A stretch of DNA of 62,444 nucleotides, taken from JAHBTB01 sp964451255. Lineage in GTDB: Bacteria; Armatimonadota; Fimbriimonadia; Fimbriimonadales; Fimbriimonadaceae. The number at the start of each line of letters is the position of its first letter. The stretch's first letter is position 1. Below are positions 16,774 to 25,496 of the stretch, piece by piece. The DNA is taken from assembly GCA_964451255.1 (NCBI GenBank), contig CAYVHL010000011.1:1-62444 (forward strand). Reading direction: 5' to 3'. Below the pieces are notes generated by a model. It had not been told where the DNA came from. It saw only the letters and a list, made by a program, of their open reading frames with translations, and did not search any database. The position numbers were made by a program, and so were the translations under genes.

Positions 16774-19700
16774 CGTTTCCACACCACCGCGTCCGAGTTG
16801 AGGATCGCCTGGCAGACAACTGTCATGGCGGCCAACTCCGTCTTATCGAGAGCCTGGTCGGGCTTTTTGTCACCTTCGGCCAGAAGCTTTGTGACCAAAG
16901 CCTGGTCTGACGAAAACTGCTTGCGTTGGTCGGCCAAGACCTGGAGAAGGATGTTCGTCTCCGCCTCGTCCGGCATGCGACTGGCGGCGAGGAGGAACGC
17001 GGACCTCACCTGGGCCGACGTGCCTTGTTGTTGCTTCATCACGCGCTCGGCCAACACTCTCGCCGCCTCGACGTATTGCACGTCGTTCAGCAACACAAGC
17101 GCTTGCAGAGGGGTGTCTGTCATTGGCCGCCGGACGATGCACGACTCACGCGAACCGGCGTCGAAGACCAGCATGCTCGGCACCGGCGTCGTCCTTTTCA
17201 CGGTCGAATAGACGCTTCTTCTATACAGGTCTGAGCCTTTACTCTGAACGAACGGTTGACTAAAGCCGTTGTTTTCCGTCCATATACCCGCAGGCTGGTA
17301 AGGGTTCACCGGAGGGCCACCCATCTTCCTGTCCAACAAGCCCGAGGCCGCCAGCACTGTGTCACGCATCTCCTCGGCGCTCAGCCGCATGCTCGGCCCG
17401 TGCCACAGCAACTTGTTCTGGGGGTCTTTCGCCATCCCTGCCGGGTCGCGAACTGAGTCTTGGCGAAAGGTGGCGGACATGACGATCTCCTTCACCAACT
17501 TCTTGATGTCCCAGCCAGAGTCCATGAAGCGTCGCGCCAGATAGTCGAGCAACTCGGGGTGGGTCGGCCTCGACCCCTGAACACCAAAGTTTTCCTGGGT
17601 CTCCACCAAGCCAGTGCCAAAGATCATCTGCCAGATCCGGTTGACCTCCACGCGGGCGGTCAGCGGGTTGTCTTTCCGTGTCGTCCAGCGGGCAAGATCG
17701 AGCCGGTTGTTTTTGCCCTGGGCTTCTAGTGGGGAAAGCACCTTCGGGACGCCCCGCTCGACCCGATCCTTCTCGGTGACCGGAGCGTCGTACATGCCGT
17801 GAAAAAGGATGTAGGTCGGGGTCGGCTCCTTGGATTCCTGCATGACCTCGACTTCAAGGACTCCTTCCTCCGCTTGGGTCAACTTGTCCTGGGCTTCTCG
17901 CAGGTGTTTGACCGCAGCCTGGACGGCCGCGTCTCCCCCGTATGCGGAAGCTTCCAATGTGGCTTTCGCGGAGGTCGAACCCGAGCCGAGGGCCGCGCAC
18001 TCGGCAGGCCCCGCCTCCCGGCTGATAAAGGAGGCCTTCCGCACCGCTCCGCCCTTGAACCCTGCGTCCCGGAACCTCTGGCCCAGGCACCAGTCTCCGT
18101 GGGAGTCGCCGAGGTCGCCATAGGCGTCGATCTTTTTCCAAAGCTTGTCGCCCAACACGTTCGTCGCGGCCCGCTCTCCGTCGATATAAATCTTCAAGCC
18201 CTCGACGCTGCCGCTTCCGTCGTAAGTCCAGGCCACGTTCGTCCAAGCGTCCTTGGGGAGCCGATCCTTCGTCTCGACCGCCAAGGCGTTACCAGGCCAG
18301 GTCCTCATGACACGAGCACGCACGCGGCCGTCGATCAACATGAGGTCAAAGCCGCAGAACCCGACGTCCGTCCCGCCCGTGCGGTGCAGCAACACGACCG
18401 GGCCCTTATCACGTGGGTCTTTAATGGAGAGCGCCCAGGTGAACGCGTCGAAGCGCTCCTTGCCCGGCAACCCATGGAACACGATGCCGTCGTCGCCGGA
18501 CAATTGCACGGCCCCCGCGCCGCCCAAATACTTTGGCGACCCGATCGGCGAGGCAAACACCTTCGGGTCTGCTGATTCAGTCGGATACTTGCCTTCTTTG
18601 ATCTCGCCGAAGGTGAATGTGGCCTTGACCGACCCGTCCTGGCCAGGCTTCCCCTTGCCGGCTAGTGCTTTGTTCCTCGCCGCCACCAGCTCTGAATTCG
18701 CCTTGGCCGTCTCCCCCAGCCACTTGCTGATCTCTGCCTTCTGCGCCGATGAGGGCAACATCAAACTGGGCGATGGGACGATCTCACTGCTCAACAAAAG
18801 GCCGTACTCGTCGATCGAATCGAAATAGGCGTAAAGCTGATAGAACTCACGTTGTGTGATCGGGTCGTACTTGTGGTCATGGCACCGCGCACATCCGACA
18901 GTCAGCCCCAAGATCGCCGTTCCGTACGTGTCCACCCGGTCCACCGCATAGGTGTTCTTGAAGTCTGCCGCGATGGAGCCGCCTTCATTTGACTGGCGGT
19001 GCAACCGGTTGAAGCACGTCGCGAGCTTGTCGTCTGTGGACCCGCCCGGTAGCAGATCTCCAGCCAACTGCTTGGTGACGAACTGGTCATAGGGCATGTT
19101 CTGGTTGAAGGCACGCACCACCCAATCGCGATAGGGCCAAAACGGCGCGAGCAGATCACTTTGATAGCCGTAGCTGTCACCGTAGCGGGCCGCGTCAAGC
19201 CAGTCGACGGCCATTTTTTCGCCGAAAGCGGGTGACGCCAGGAGCTTGTCCACGTAGGCCGCATACGTCCGATCGTCGAGACTCCCAAGCTGATCCTCCG
19301 GTGGCAGCCCCGTAAGATCAAGCGCGAGTCTGCGGCCGATCCGGTCTGCGTTGGCGGGCCGGGTCGGCTTGAGGCCTTCTTCTTGCAATTGTGCCGCGAT
19401 AAACCGGTCGATATCGTTGACCGCCCATCCGTCTCCCGCCCTCGGCACCGGCACCACCCGTGGCACTGGCTCGAACGCCCAGTGCTTGGAGTATTTCGCT
19501 CCCTGGGCGATCCAACGCCTCAACGTGTCGGCCTCGGCGGCGGACACATGCTTGCCGGTCTCAGGCGGCGGCATGGGCGAGTCCTTACTCGTGACCCGCT
19601 TGACCAACATGCTCGAATCAGGCTTGCCGGGTGTGACCGCCCTTTCGCCTCCACCCAGGTCCAGGGTAGCGCCTTCAAAAGTGTCTAGCCTTAGACCGGC

Positions 19701-19877
19701 TTGGCGGGAAGCTGCGTCAGGGCCGTGGCACTTGAAGCACTTCTCCGACAGGATCGGCAGCACCTCTTTGTCAAAGTCCACCTTTTCGCCTGACGGGGCG
19801 GAAGGTGAGGGTGCGGCGACCGCCGCCAGCCATACCAGACCGGCTCCCAGACACGCCCACACGCCCCGCGGCACCAT
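16770..19877 (-). CDS. PSCyt1-PSCyt2-LamG-PSD1 (DUF1549/DUF1553) cytochrome protein
   Basis: A 1035-residue secreted protein. It has an N-terminal signal peptide (WACLGAGLVWLAAVAA). A planctomycete cytochrome C domain follows, with heme motif CFKCH near residue 48, then DUF1549 (RRLALDLTGLPP, WLDAARYGDSYGY, and a second heme-type motif CARCH), a LamG/concanavalin-like insert near residues 480-640, and DUF1553 (LARWTTRKDNPLTARVEVNR, FGVQGSRPTHPELLDYLA). ATG 19877 begins the signal peptide and has TATCTT 6 bp before it; an open upstream extension lacks these features. It is coupled to the DUF1501 gene. It probably binds or oxidises polysaccharide at the envelope, but no activity is proven for the family. 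Confidence 0.9.
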   Translation of the reverse strand: MVPRGVWACLGAGLVWLAAVAAPSPSAPSGEKVDFDKEVLPILSEKCFKCHGPDAASRQAGLRLDTFEGATLDLGGGERAVTPGKPDSSMLVKRVTSKDSPMPPPETGKHVSAAEADTLRRWIAQGAKYSKHWAFEPVPRVVPVPRAGDGWAVNDIDRFIAAQLQEEGLKPTRPANADRIGRRLALDLTGLPPEDQLGSLDDRTYAAYVDKLLASPAFGEKMAVDWLDAARYGDSYGYQSDLLAPFWPYRDWVVRAFNQNMPYDQFVTKQLAGDLLPGGSTDDKLATCFNRLHRQSNEGGSIAADFKNTYAVDRVDTYGTAILGLTVGCARCHDHKYDPITQREFYQLYAYFDSIDEYGLLLSSEIVPSPSLMLPSSAQKAEISKWLGETAKANSELVAARNKALAGKGKPGQDGSVKATFTFGEIKEGKYPTESADPKVFASPIGSPKYLGGAGAVQLSGDDGIVFHGLPGKERFDAFTWALSIKDPRDKGPVVLLHRTGGTDVGFCGFDLMLIDGRVRARVMRTWPGNALAVETKDRLPKDAWTNVAWTYDGSGSVEGLKIYIDGERAATNVLGDKLWKKIDAYGDLGDSHGDWCLGQRFRDAGFKGGAVRKASFISREAGPAECAALGSGSTSAKATLEASAYGGDAAVQAAVKHLREAQDKLTQAEEGVLEVEVMQESKEPTPTYILFHGMYDAPVTEKDRVERGVPKVLSPLEAQGKNNRLDLARWTTRKDNPLTARVEVNRIWQMIFGTGLVETQENFGVQGSRPTHPELLDYLARRFMDSGWDIKKLVKEIVMSATFRQDSVRDPAGMAKDPQNKLLWHGPSMRLSAEEMRDTVLAASGLLDRKMGGPPVNPYQPAGIWTENNGFSQPFVQSKGSDLYRRSVYSTVKRTTPVPSMLVFDAGSRESCIVRRPMTDTPLQALVLLNDVQYVEAARVLAERVMKQQQGTSAQVRSAFLLAASRMPDEAETNILLQVLADQRKQFSSDQALVTKLLAEGDKKPDQALDKTELAAMTVVCQAILNSDAVVWKR

Positions 19878-19883
19878 AAGTTC

Positions 19884-19889
19884 AAGATA
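19884..19889 (-). promoter_or_regulatory. TATCTT -10 element for PSD1-DUF1501 pair
   Basis: On the minus strand TATCTT ends 6 bp before ATG 19877 with no Shine-Dalgarno sequence, predicting a leaderless transcript. Confidence 0.5.
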
Positions 19890-19913
19890 CCGGACGATTG
19901 CGTTGTCCGACCA

Positions 19914-19941
19914 TTGTCTTTCTCTAAGAGTCTCGTACAAA
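19914..19941 (+). promoter_or_regulatory. candidate -35/-10 promoter for phytanoyl-CoA dioxygenase gene
   Basis: TTGTCT (19914-19919) and TACAAA (19936-19941) are separated by 16 bp. A 22-nt leader follows, containing AGGA 6 nt before the ATG at 19964. This is one of the few conventional-looking promoter plus Shine-Dalgarno arrangements in the window. Confidence 0.35.
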
Positions 19942-19963
19942 GTAGAAGCACTCAGGAACAGCC

Positions 19964-20797
19964 ATGCCCGAGACAACCGACACCCGCCCCAGACTTTCCA
20001 AAGCGGAAGTCGATGAATACAACGACCTCGGGTACTTCATTTACCGTCATCCGGTCCTCAGCGACCACAAATTCCAGGGCCTAAAGCGCACTTTCGAAGA
20101 CATCCTCGCCAACCTCGACACAGCCGAGCGCCCCGAGGCGATGGACGTGCCCCACTTCATGTACCCCGAGCTCTTTGAGTTCGCGTGTGACAAGGACATG
20201 TTGGCGATGGTCGAGCCGATCCTTGGCCACGACCTCGCCCTCTATTCCACGCACTTCATCTGCAAGCCCAAGGGCAACGGCAAACGCGTCCCTTGGCACG
20301 AGGACTCCTTTTACTGGAAGGGCCAGATCGAGCCGATGGAGGTCTGCACGATTTGGATCGCGATCGACCCGAGCACGACGGAGAACGGGTGCATGTACGT
20401 CATCCCTCGGACGCATGTGACCGGCCAAATGGGGTTCAGCGACTACGATGATGTCGACGCTTCCAAAAACGTCTTCAGCACGGAGATCAAGGCCGTCCAG
20501 CGTGACGACAGCAAGAAGGTCGCGATCGAGCTGGAACCCAACCAATGCTCCCTCCATGACGGGCGGATCATCCACGGTAGCGAGGCGAACCTCTCGGACA
20601 AACGGAGGTGCGGCTGGACGATGCGGTTCACATCGACCCGTGTCAAGTTCCACGAGGAAAACTTCTTTGGAGGCCACCAGGTCTATCTCGCCCAGGGCCG
20701 CGACTTGGGTGGAAACAGGTACGCCGATCCCACCAAGCGGTACCCCGAGGTCATGGAGGCGCGCGGCGCCGTCTCCCGCTACCGCAACGCTCACTGA
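19964..20797 (+). CDS. phytanoyl-CoA dioxygenase (PhyH) family protein
   Basis: A 277-residue Fe(II)/2-oxoglutarate dioxygenase-like protein. The iron-binding HxD is in PWHEDSFYW, the distal His in LHDGRIIHGSEAN, and the 2-oxoglutarate arginine probably in RCGWTMRFTSTR. No signal peptide, so cytoplasmic. PhyH homologues hydroxylate diverse small molecules; the substrate is unknown. It is divergent from the PSD1-DUF1501 pair, a neighbourhood also seen in Planctomycetes-like genomes. ATG 19964 is supported by AGGA at 6 nt spacing. Confidence 0.87.
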   Translation: MPETTDTRPRLSKAEVDEYNDLGYFIYRHPVLSDHKFQGLKRTFEDILANLDTAERPEAMDVPHFMYPELFEFACDKDMLAMVEPILGHDLALYSTHFICKPKGNGKRVPWHEDSFYWKGQIEPMEVCTIWIAIDPSTTENGCMYVIPRTHVTGQMGFSDYDDVDASKNVFSTEIKAVQRDDSKKVAIELEPNQCSLHDGRIIHGSEANLSDKRRCGWTMRFTSTRVKFHEENFFGGHQVYLAQGRDLGGNRYADPTKRYPEVMEARGAVSRYRNAH

Positions 20798-20811
20798 GGG
20801 GTGCCCGGACA

Positions 20812-20817
20812 TACACT
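20812..20817 (+). promoter_or_regulatory. TACACT -10 element upstream of PEP-CTERM gene
   Basis: TACACT lies 52 bp before the ATG at 20870, so the predicted leader is about 45 nt. The hexamer is identical to those before the GH116 and GH5 genes. Confidence 0.3.
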
Positions 20818-20869
20818 GGGCTTCCTCAGTGTTGAGTTGCTTGGCATTTTTCATGCTTCCCAATGGGGC

Positions 20870-21532
20870 ATGAAGTCGTTACTTGCCGCCCTTTCGCTGC
20901 TCTCGGTTGCCTCCCTGGCTCACGCCGACCTTGTGAACCCGTCCCTGCTCAAGAACTCGCCAGACGGCGCCAACACGACTGTTCAGTCAGAACTCGACAC
21001 CTTGTTCTCTCCGGTCAGCGTCGACACAGACCAAGTCGCCGGAGAACTGTTCGAACTGTGCAATCCACAAAGCCCCGCCACGTTCTCCCTGCTCTTCCAA
21101 CACGCGGGACAAGGCCCCTTTGCGAAGCTCGGCTACTACACCGACTTGGGTAATCCCAATCCGAGCGTCGTGTGGGTTGTCGGAGGCTCGTCCTCCGGGA
21201 TGCCTACTAGCGACACCGTCTTTCTCCCCAGCACGACGTTCGGTCTCGCTTTGGCGAGCGGCGACGCTTCAGACGGCGGGACGGTTTATTACAGTCAGAC
21301 CGCCAAAAATCCTGACTCGGTCAACCATATGGGCGCCCTCAGCCTGGCCAAGAACACTGGCGACGAGTGCGACATCCTGACCGTCTGGGAAGACTTGAAC
21401 GGTGGTGGAGACATGGATTACAACGACGACGCTGTCCGCGTTCAGAACATACACGCTGTTCCGGAGCCGGTGTCGCTGACCGTCCTCGGCCTGGGCGCCC
21501 TCGCGGCAATGCGAAAGCGCAAGACTAACTGA
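20870..21532 (+). CDS. PEP-CTERM sorting signal protein with DUF4114 domain
   Basis: A 220-residue exported protein. It has an N-terminal signal peptide (MKSLLAALSLLSVASLAHA). A middle region ends in a DUF4114-type motif (VWEDLNGGGDMDYNDDAVRV), which often binds calcium through its acidic residues. The C-terminus is a complete PEP-CTERM signal: VPEP, a hydrophobic stretch and the basic tail RKRKTN. Such proteins are processed by exosortase, which is not in the window. ATG 20870 is the start of the signal peptide. A strong terminator follows. Confidence 0.88.
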   Translation: MKSLLAALSLLSVASLAHADLVNPSLLKNSPDGANTTVQSELDTLFSPVSVDTDQVAGELFELCNPQSPATFSLLFQHAGQGPFAKLGYYTDLGNPNPSVVWVVGGSSSGMPTSDTVFLPSTTFGLALASGDASDGGTVYYSQTAKNPDSVNHMGALSLAKNTGDECDILTVWEDLNGGGDMDYNDDAVRVQNIHAVPEPVSLTVLGLGALAAMRKRKTN

Positions 21533-21548
21533 CTCGACGCGCAAATGC

Positions 21549-21590
21549 TCAGCGGCTCGACCTGACCGGTCGGGCCGCTGATTGTTTTGT
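21549..21590 (+). terminator. rho-independent terminator after PEP-CTERM gene
   Basis: An inverted repeat with arms CAGCGGC/GCCGCTG and CGACC/GGTCG, joined by one T-G pair, closes a 5-nt loop (21550-21580). ATTGTTTTGT follows directly. Stem of 13 pairs plus a T-rich tail makes this a convincing intrinsic terminator. Confidence 0.85.
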
Positions 21591-21660
21591 CTACGGCTCC
21601 CAATGCGCGAGGGTTGCCAAAGCCGGACGGTCGAAAGAGCGATACTTGCACCGGTCACAT

Positions 21661-21666
21661 TAGACT
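21661..21666 (+). promoter_or_regulatory. TAGACT -10 element for beta-propeller gene
   Basis: TAGACT ends 3 bp before an ATG at 21670 and 18 bp before the ATG at 21685 that begins the signal peptide. Expected transcript start is around 21673, which favours the second ATG with a leader of about 12 nt. Confidence 0.4.
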
Positions 21667-21684
21667 AAGATGGGGCAACAAGCC

Positions 21685-24600
21685 ATGAAGAACATCAATC
21701 GTGCCGTCGCAGCATTCGCTTTGGTCGCGCTATTGTCGGGAGTCTCGGGCGCACAGGGCATCGACCCACAAATGTATGCCGGGCTGAAATGGCGGTGCGT
21801 CGGTCCGTTCCGGGCCGGGCGGGTGTCTGCTGTGTCGGGGGTAATCGGCCGTCCAGGTGTCTTTTACATGGGTCTACCGATGGGTGGGCTGTGGCGCACC
21901 ACCAACGCCGGGGTCACGTGGGATCCAGTGTTCGATTCGGTTAAGGACGTCGCCTCGATCGGCTCCGTGCAGGTGGCCCCGAGCAACCCAAACATCATCT
22001 ACGTGGGCACCGGAGACTTTTCGTCTGGCGGTTGCCCAGCCATCGGTAATGGGGTTTACAAGTCGACGGACGGCGGTGCCTCATGGAGCCACATCGGCCT
22101 GGTGGGCACGCAACACATCCCATCCATGGTCGTCGACCCTAATGACCCCGACCATGTTCTCGTCGCCGCGCGCGGTGACTCCCGCGAGGCGAGCAAAGAC
22201 CGTGGCGTCTATCTCACAAAGGACGGGGGGAAGACGTGGAAGCAAGTCCTCTTCCCCGACGACAGAACCGGCGTCGAGAGGCTGGCCTTCGCTTGGGACG
22301 TCCCCCATACGGTGTACGCGACCACCGTCAAGCCCGGGTCAAGTTCCGATGTGTACCGTTCGACCGATGACGGCGAGACATGGATCCAAGTCAAGGGCGA
22401 AGGGATGCCCAGCCTAAGCGGTCGGACATGCGTCGCCGTCGCACCAAAGACCAACGCACAGAGGATCTTTGTCACAAGCAACACCGGTCTGTTCCGCAGC
22501 GATGACGCGGGCGCCCATTGGCGGCAGATGGATCGCGACGACCGACGGGTCAGAAACGGGCAAGGCGGCTACAACTGTGGCATCTATGTCAACACCGGCA
22601 ACCCAGATATCCTCTACCTGGTCAACACATGCAGCTACATCAGCCTGAACGGCGGCGAGACGTTCACCGGGTTCAAGGGAGCGCCAGGAGGCGACGACCC
22701 GCAACAAATGTGGCTGGACCCCACCGACCCAGATAGGTTCATCTTTGGTGTCGACCAAGGCGCGACCGTCTCCTTGGACGGCGGACGCACTTGGAGCAAT
22801 TGGTACAACCAGCCGTCGGCGCAGGTCTATCACATCGCCGTCGACAACCAGTATCCCTATTGGATCTATGCCACCCAACAGGACAGTGGCGCGGTCGGCA
22901 CATCGAGCCGAGGCAACTACGGCGAGATCACACCTCTCGACTGGCACCCCCACCCGGGTTATGAGTTCGGCAGCCTGGCAATCGACCCGCGTGACCCGGA
23001 CATCAGTTATTGCGGCAGCGACATCGGCGGCATCATCCGAGTCACTCGGAAGACGGGCCAATACATCGACGTCAGCCCGATCGTCGACCGCAAAGCGGGA
23101 CTGAGAAAGGTGCTGAACCAACCCTTGGCGTTCAACCCCAACAACCCGCGCGAACTGCTTGCAGGCTTCCAATTCCTGATGTCGACCACCGACGGAGGTA
23201 AGACCTGGCGCAAGCTCAGCCCAGACTTGGGCGCCCAGCCGGAAGCGCCCAAGCCACCGGCGGGTGCGGCCAAGACCACCAACCCGCCGCCTGCCTCCTC
23301 GGGAGGCAACTTTGCCGTCGACGACGACATGATGGAGGGCGAAGGTGGAGAAGACGATCCCACCATGGACGACGACGAACGACTGTTGCTCGCCCAACGG
23401 CGCGGGGGAGCGAGCATCGAGAGTTTCAGTGTGTCCACCGTCAACCATGACGTGTTCTGGGTCGGTTTGAACACTGGCGGTGTCAAGATGACGCCCGACC
23501 ACGGCAAGACTTGGCTGGATGTCACACCCAAGGGCCTGCCAGAGGGATCAGACATCTCAGGCATCGACGCCTCTCACCACGATGCGGACGAAGCCTACAT
23601 CGCGGTCGATTGTCACAACCGGGGCGACTACGCCCCCCACGTCTACCGGACGAAGGACAGGGGCAAGTCTTGGACGGCGATCACCCAGGGCATCCCGGCC
23701 GGAAAGTCCGACATGACATTTGCCCGCGTCATCAAGAGCGACCCCGAACGCAAAGGGCTCCTCTTCCTTGGCACAGAGAGCTTCGTCTATGTCTCGTTCG
23801 ACGACGGCGACCATTGGCAGTCGCTGGCACTGAACCAGCCCAACACTTCCTATCGGGACATGGTCATCAAAGGCAACGACATCATCGTCGGAACCTACGG
23901 CCGCAGCTTCTGGATCCTCGACGACATTTCGCCGTTGCGCCAGGTCAGCCCGATGACCGAGTCAGAGCCGGCCCACCTGTTCCAGCCGGGCGACGCCGTC
24001 CGGATACGACGCAACGTGAACGGTGGCACACCGTTCCCGCCCGAGGTGGTCCACGCTGAGAACCCGCCCCTCGGTGCGACCCTCTATTATTGGCTCGGCA
24101 AACCGGCGAACAAGGTCGATATCGAAATTGCCGACTCCACCGGAAAGGTCTGGCGTCATATTAGCAGCGTCATTCCTGAGGTGAAGAACAACGACCAACA
24201 ACCGATCCCAGACTTCTGGAAGGAAGTCGTGAGGCCCCTGCCCACGGCGGCGGGCATGTGGAGGGTGAACTGGAACGTGCGGGCCGACGACCCGCCCTCA
24301 GCATTTCACAGCTACGGGATCAACGCCAATCCGTTTGAGACGCCGATGTCTCCCGAAGGGCCCCTCGTGCCGCCGGGTGTCTACACGGTCAGGCTCATCG
24401 TGGACGGCAAGAAGTCCGAGCAGACGCTGAAAGTCATCAACGACCCTCGGTCACCTGCGTCACCATCAGATATCCGTTCGCAATGGGCCGTCACCTCGAA
24501 GCTCTATGAGACGGCGCGGCGATCGTCTGAGATCGATGGGGAGATCGGCGACCTTCGGACAGCGGTGAGGAACCGCCTGGACAGCAAACCCACTCCGGAA

Positions 24601-24927
24601 GTTGACAAGGCGGTGCGAGATTTCGAGAAGAAACTCAACAGCCTTGATCCGGAGCCGCAAGGGGGAGGAGGCTTCCGGCGCGGAGGATTCACTGGCGGCC
24701 CCCCCTCCTTCCGATCAGTCAACTCGACTTGCATGTCGCTCATGAACTCCATGGAGTTCGGCGACTCGGTGCCGACTGACATCGTAAGTAAGTCGGCCGC
24801 AAGTGTCGAGTCGGACTTCGTTGCCCTGAACAGGTCGCTGAAGAAACTGGTGGACGAAGACCTGGCCGCCCTGAACTCCCTCCTTGAGAAGAACAAGCAA
24901 GCCAAGCTTCCTGTTCCGAGGACATGA
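21685..24927 (+). CDS. large secreted VPS10/BNR-type beta-propeller protein
   Basis: A 1080-residue protein with a signal peptide (MKNINRAVAAFALVALLSGVSGA). Repeated sialidase/BNR Asp-box-like units of the sortilin (VPS10) type occur through about residue 760: VYKSTDGGASWSHIG, STDDGETWIQVKGEG, SLDGGRTWSNWYN, TTDGGKTWRKLSP, SFDDGDHWQSLA. Between about residues 520 and 575 lies a proline/alanine-rich then strongly acidic, low-complexity insert. The C-terminal ~300 residues include an FlgD-like Ig-fold region (MWRVNWNVRADD, VPPGVYTVRLIVDGK) and a helical tail. Proteins of this layout are often labelled glycosyl hydrolase, but no catalytic residues can be named. Start chosen at the signal peptide rather than ATG 21670. 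Confidence 0.85.
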   Translation: MKNINRAVAAFALVALLSGVSGAQGIDPQMYAGLKWRCVGPFRAGRVSAVSGVIGRPGVFYMGLPMGGLWRTTNAGVTWDPVFDSVKDVASIGSVQVAPSNPNIIYVGTGDFSSGGCPAIGNGVYKSTDGGASWSHIGLVGTQHIPSMVVDPNDPDHVLVAARGDSREASKDRGVYLTKDGGKTWKQVLFPDDRTGVERLAFAWDVPHTVYATTVKPGSSSDVYRSTDDGETWIQVKGEGMPSLSGRTCVAVAPKTNAQRIFVTSNTGLFRSDDAGAHWRQMDRDDRRVRNGQGGYNCGIYVNTGNPDILYLVNTCSYISLNGGETFTGFKGAPGGDDPQQMWLDPTDPDRFIFGVDQGATVSLDGGRTWSNWYNQPSAQVYHIAVDNQYPYWIYATQQDSGAVGTSSRGNYGEITPLDWHPHPGYEFGSLAIDPRDPDISYCGSDIGGIIRVTRKTGQYIDVSPIVDRKAGLRKVLNQPLAFNPNNPRELLAGFQFLMSTTDGGKTWRKLSPDLGAQPEAPKPPAGAAKTTNPPPASSGGNFAVDDDMMEGEGGEDDPTMDDDERLLLAQRRGGASIESFSVSTVNHDVFWVGLNTGGVKMTPDHGKTWLDVTPKGLPEGSDISGIDASHHDADEAYIAVDCHNRGDYAPHVYRTKDRGKSWTAITQGIPAGKSDMTFARVIKSDPERKGLLFLGTESFVYVSFDDGDHWQSLALNQPNTSYRDMVIKGNDIIVGTYGRSFWILDDISPLRQVSPMTESEPAHLFQPGDAVRIRRNVNGGTPFPPEVVHAENPPLGATLYYWLGKPANKVDIEIADSTGKVWRHISSVIPEVKNNDQQPIPDFWKEVVRPLPTAAGMWRVNWNVRADDPPSAFHSYGINANPFETPMSPEGPLVPPGVYTVRLIVDGKKSEQTLKVINDPRSPASPSDIRSQWAVTSKLYETARRSSEIDGEIGDLRTAVRNRLDSKPTPEVDKAVRDFEKKLNSLDPEPQGGGGFRRGGFTGGPPSFRSVNSTCMSLMNSMEFGDSVPTDIVSKSAASVESDFVALNRSLKKLVDEDLAALNSLLEKNKQAKLPVPRT

Positions 24928-24987
24928 CGACCCGGACAGTTGGGCGTATGATCAATTCGTGCCCCCTTCTGGTCGTGGTTTGGGACT

Positions 24988-25019
24988 GCCTTGCGCCCTT
25001 GGAGGGCTCCCGTCAGGCC
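24988..25019 (+). repeat. degenerate copy (A') of the DUF559-associated palindromic repeat
   Basis: The stretch around 24995-25019 contains GCCCTTGGAGGGC, a 5-bp stem, followed by CTCCCGTCAGGCCGGGG. It aligns with the two-hairpin layout of the better-preserved copy that follows at once. Decayed copy; boundaries are approximate. Confidence 0.4.
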
Positions 25020-25067
25020 GGGGATAAATTCCCCTCCTCTGGAGGGGTGGCCGCAGGCCGGGGTGGT
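25020..25067 (+). repeat. palindromic repeat copy A, upstream of DUF559 gene
   Basis: GGGGATAAATTCCCC leads into a 7-bp hairpin (CCCCTCC-TCT-GGAGGGG, 25031-25047) and a smaller one (GGCC-GCA-GGCC), ending GGGGTGGT. Copy D at 25562 has the same orientation; copy B at 25432 is nearly its exact reverse complement. Confidence 0.85.
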
Positions 25068-25076
25068 AATCCACAA

Positions 25077-25475
25077 ATGCGATCAACGACACGCTACAAA
25101 TCCTTACCCTACAACCCCGAACTGAAGGCACGGGCCAGGGAACTGCGCAAGCCGGGGATGCTCCATGAAGCCCTCATGTGGAACCAACTCAAACGAGGAA
25201 GTCTCAACGGCCTCGATTTCGACCGCCAAAAGATCATCGGCAACTATATCGTCGACTTCTACTGCGCCGAGAAAGGCTTCGTCCTCGAACTTGACGGGCC
25301 GTCCCACCAGGAACGGTACGAATACGACCAGCGGCGGGACGCCTTCCTGGGCAGCCTGGGGCTCACCGTCGTCCGCATCCCCGTGAAGGCAGTCCTCGAC
25401 GACATGGATGAAGTGGTGGAGTTTCTAAGAGACCACCCCGGCCTGTCGGCCACCCCTCCGAAGGAGGGGAATTGA
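25077..25475 (+). CDS. DUF559 domain protein (Vsr-like endonuclease fold)
   Basis: A 132-residue protein of the DUF559 family, related to the very-short-patch-repair endonuclease fold. Visible family blocks are LRKPGMLHEALMWNQLK, GLDFDRQKIIGNYIVDFYC, the catalytic-type VLELDGPSHQ (Glu and Asp of a PD-(D/E)xK-like core), RRDAFLGSLG and VVRIPVKAVL. ATG 25077 was chosen because family similarity starts there; the frame is open further upstream only through repeat copy A. The last ~14 residues (HPGLSATPPKEGN) and the stop are encoded inside repeat copy B. The gene is enclosed by inverted palindromic repeats. Nuclease activity is inferred from the fold; no biological role is established. Confidence 0.87.
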   Translation: MRSTTRYKSLPYNPELKARARELRKPGMLHEALMWNQLKRGSLNGLDFDRQKIIGNYIVDFYCAEKGFVLELDGPSHQERYEYDQRRDAFLGSLGLTVVRIPVKAVLDDMDEVVEFLRDHPGLSATPPKEGN

Positions 25476-25492
25476 CCGGATACCTGTCGTCT
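25432..25492 (-). repeat. palindromic repeat copy B with 27-bp tail, overlaps DUF559 3' end
   Basis: The core at 25432-25470 is the reverse complement of copy A except for one inserted base and about two changes near the loop. The stop codon of the DUF559 gene (25473-25475) falls inside the tail 25466-25492. That tail recurs at 25532-25558 with two differences in 27 positions. Confidence 0.85.
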
Positions 25493-25496
25493 GTGA

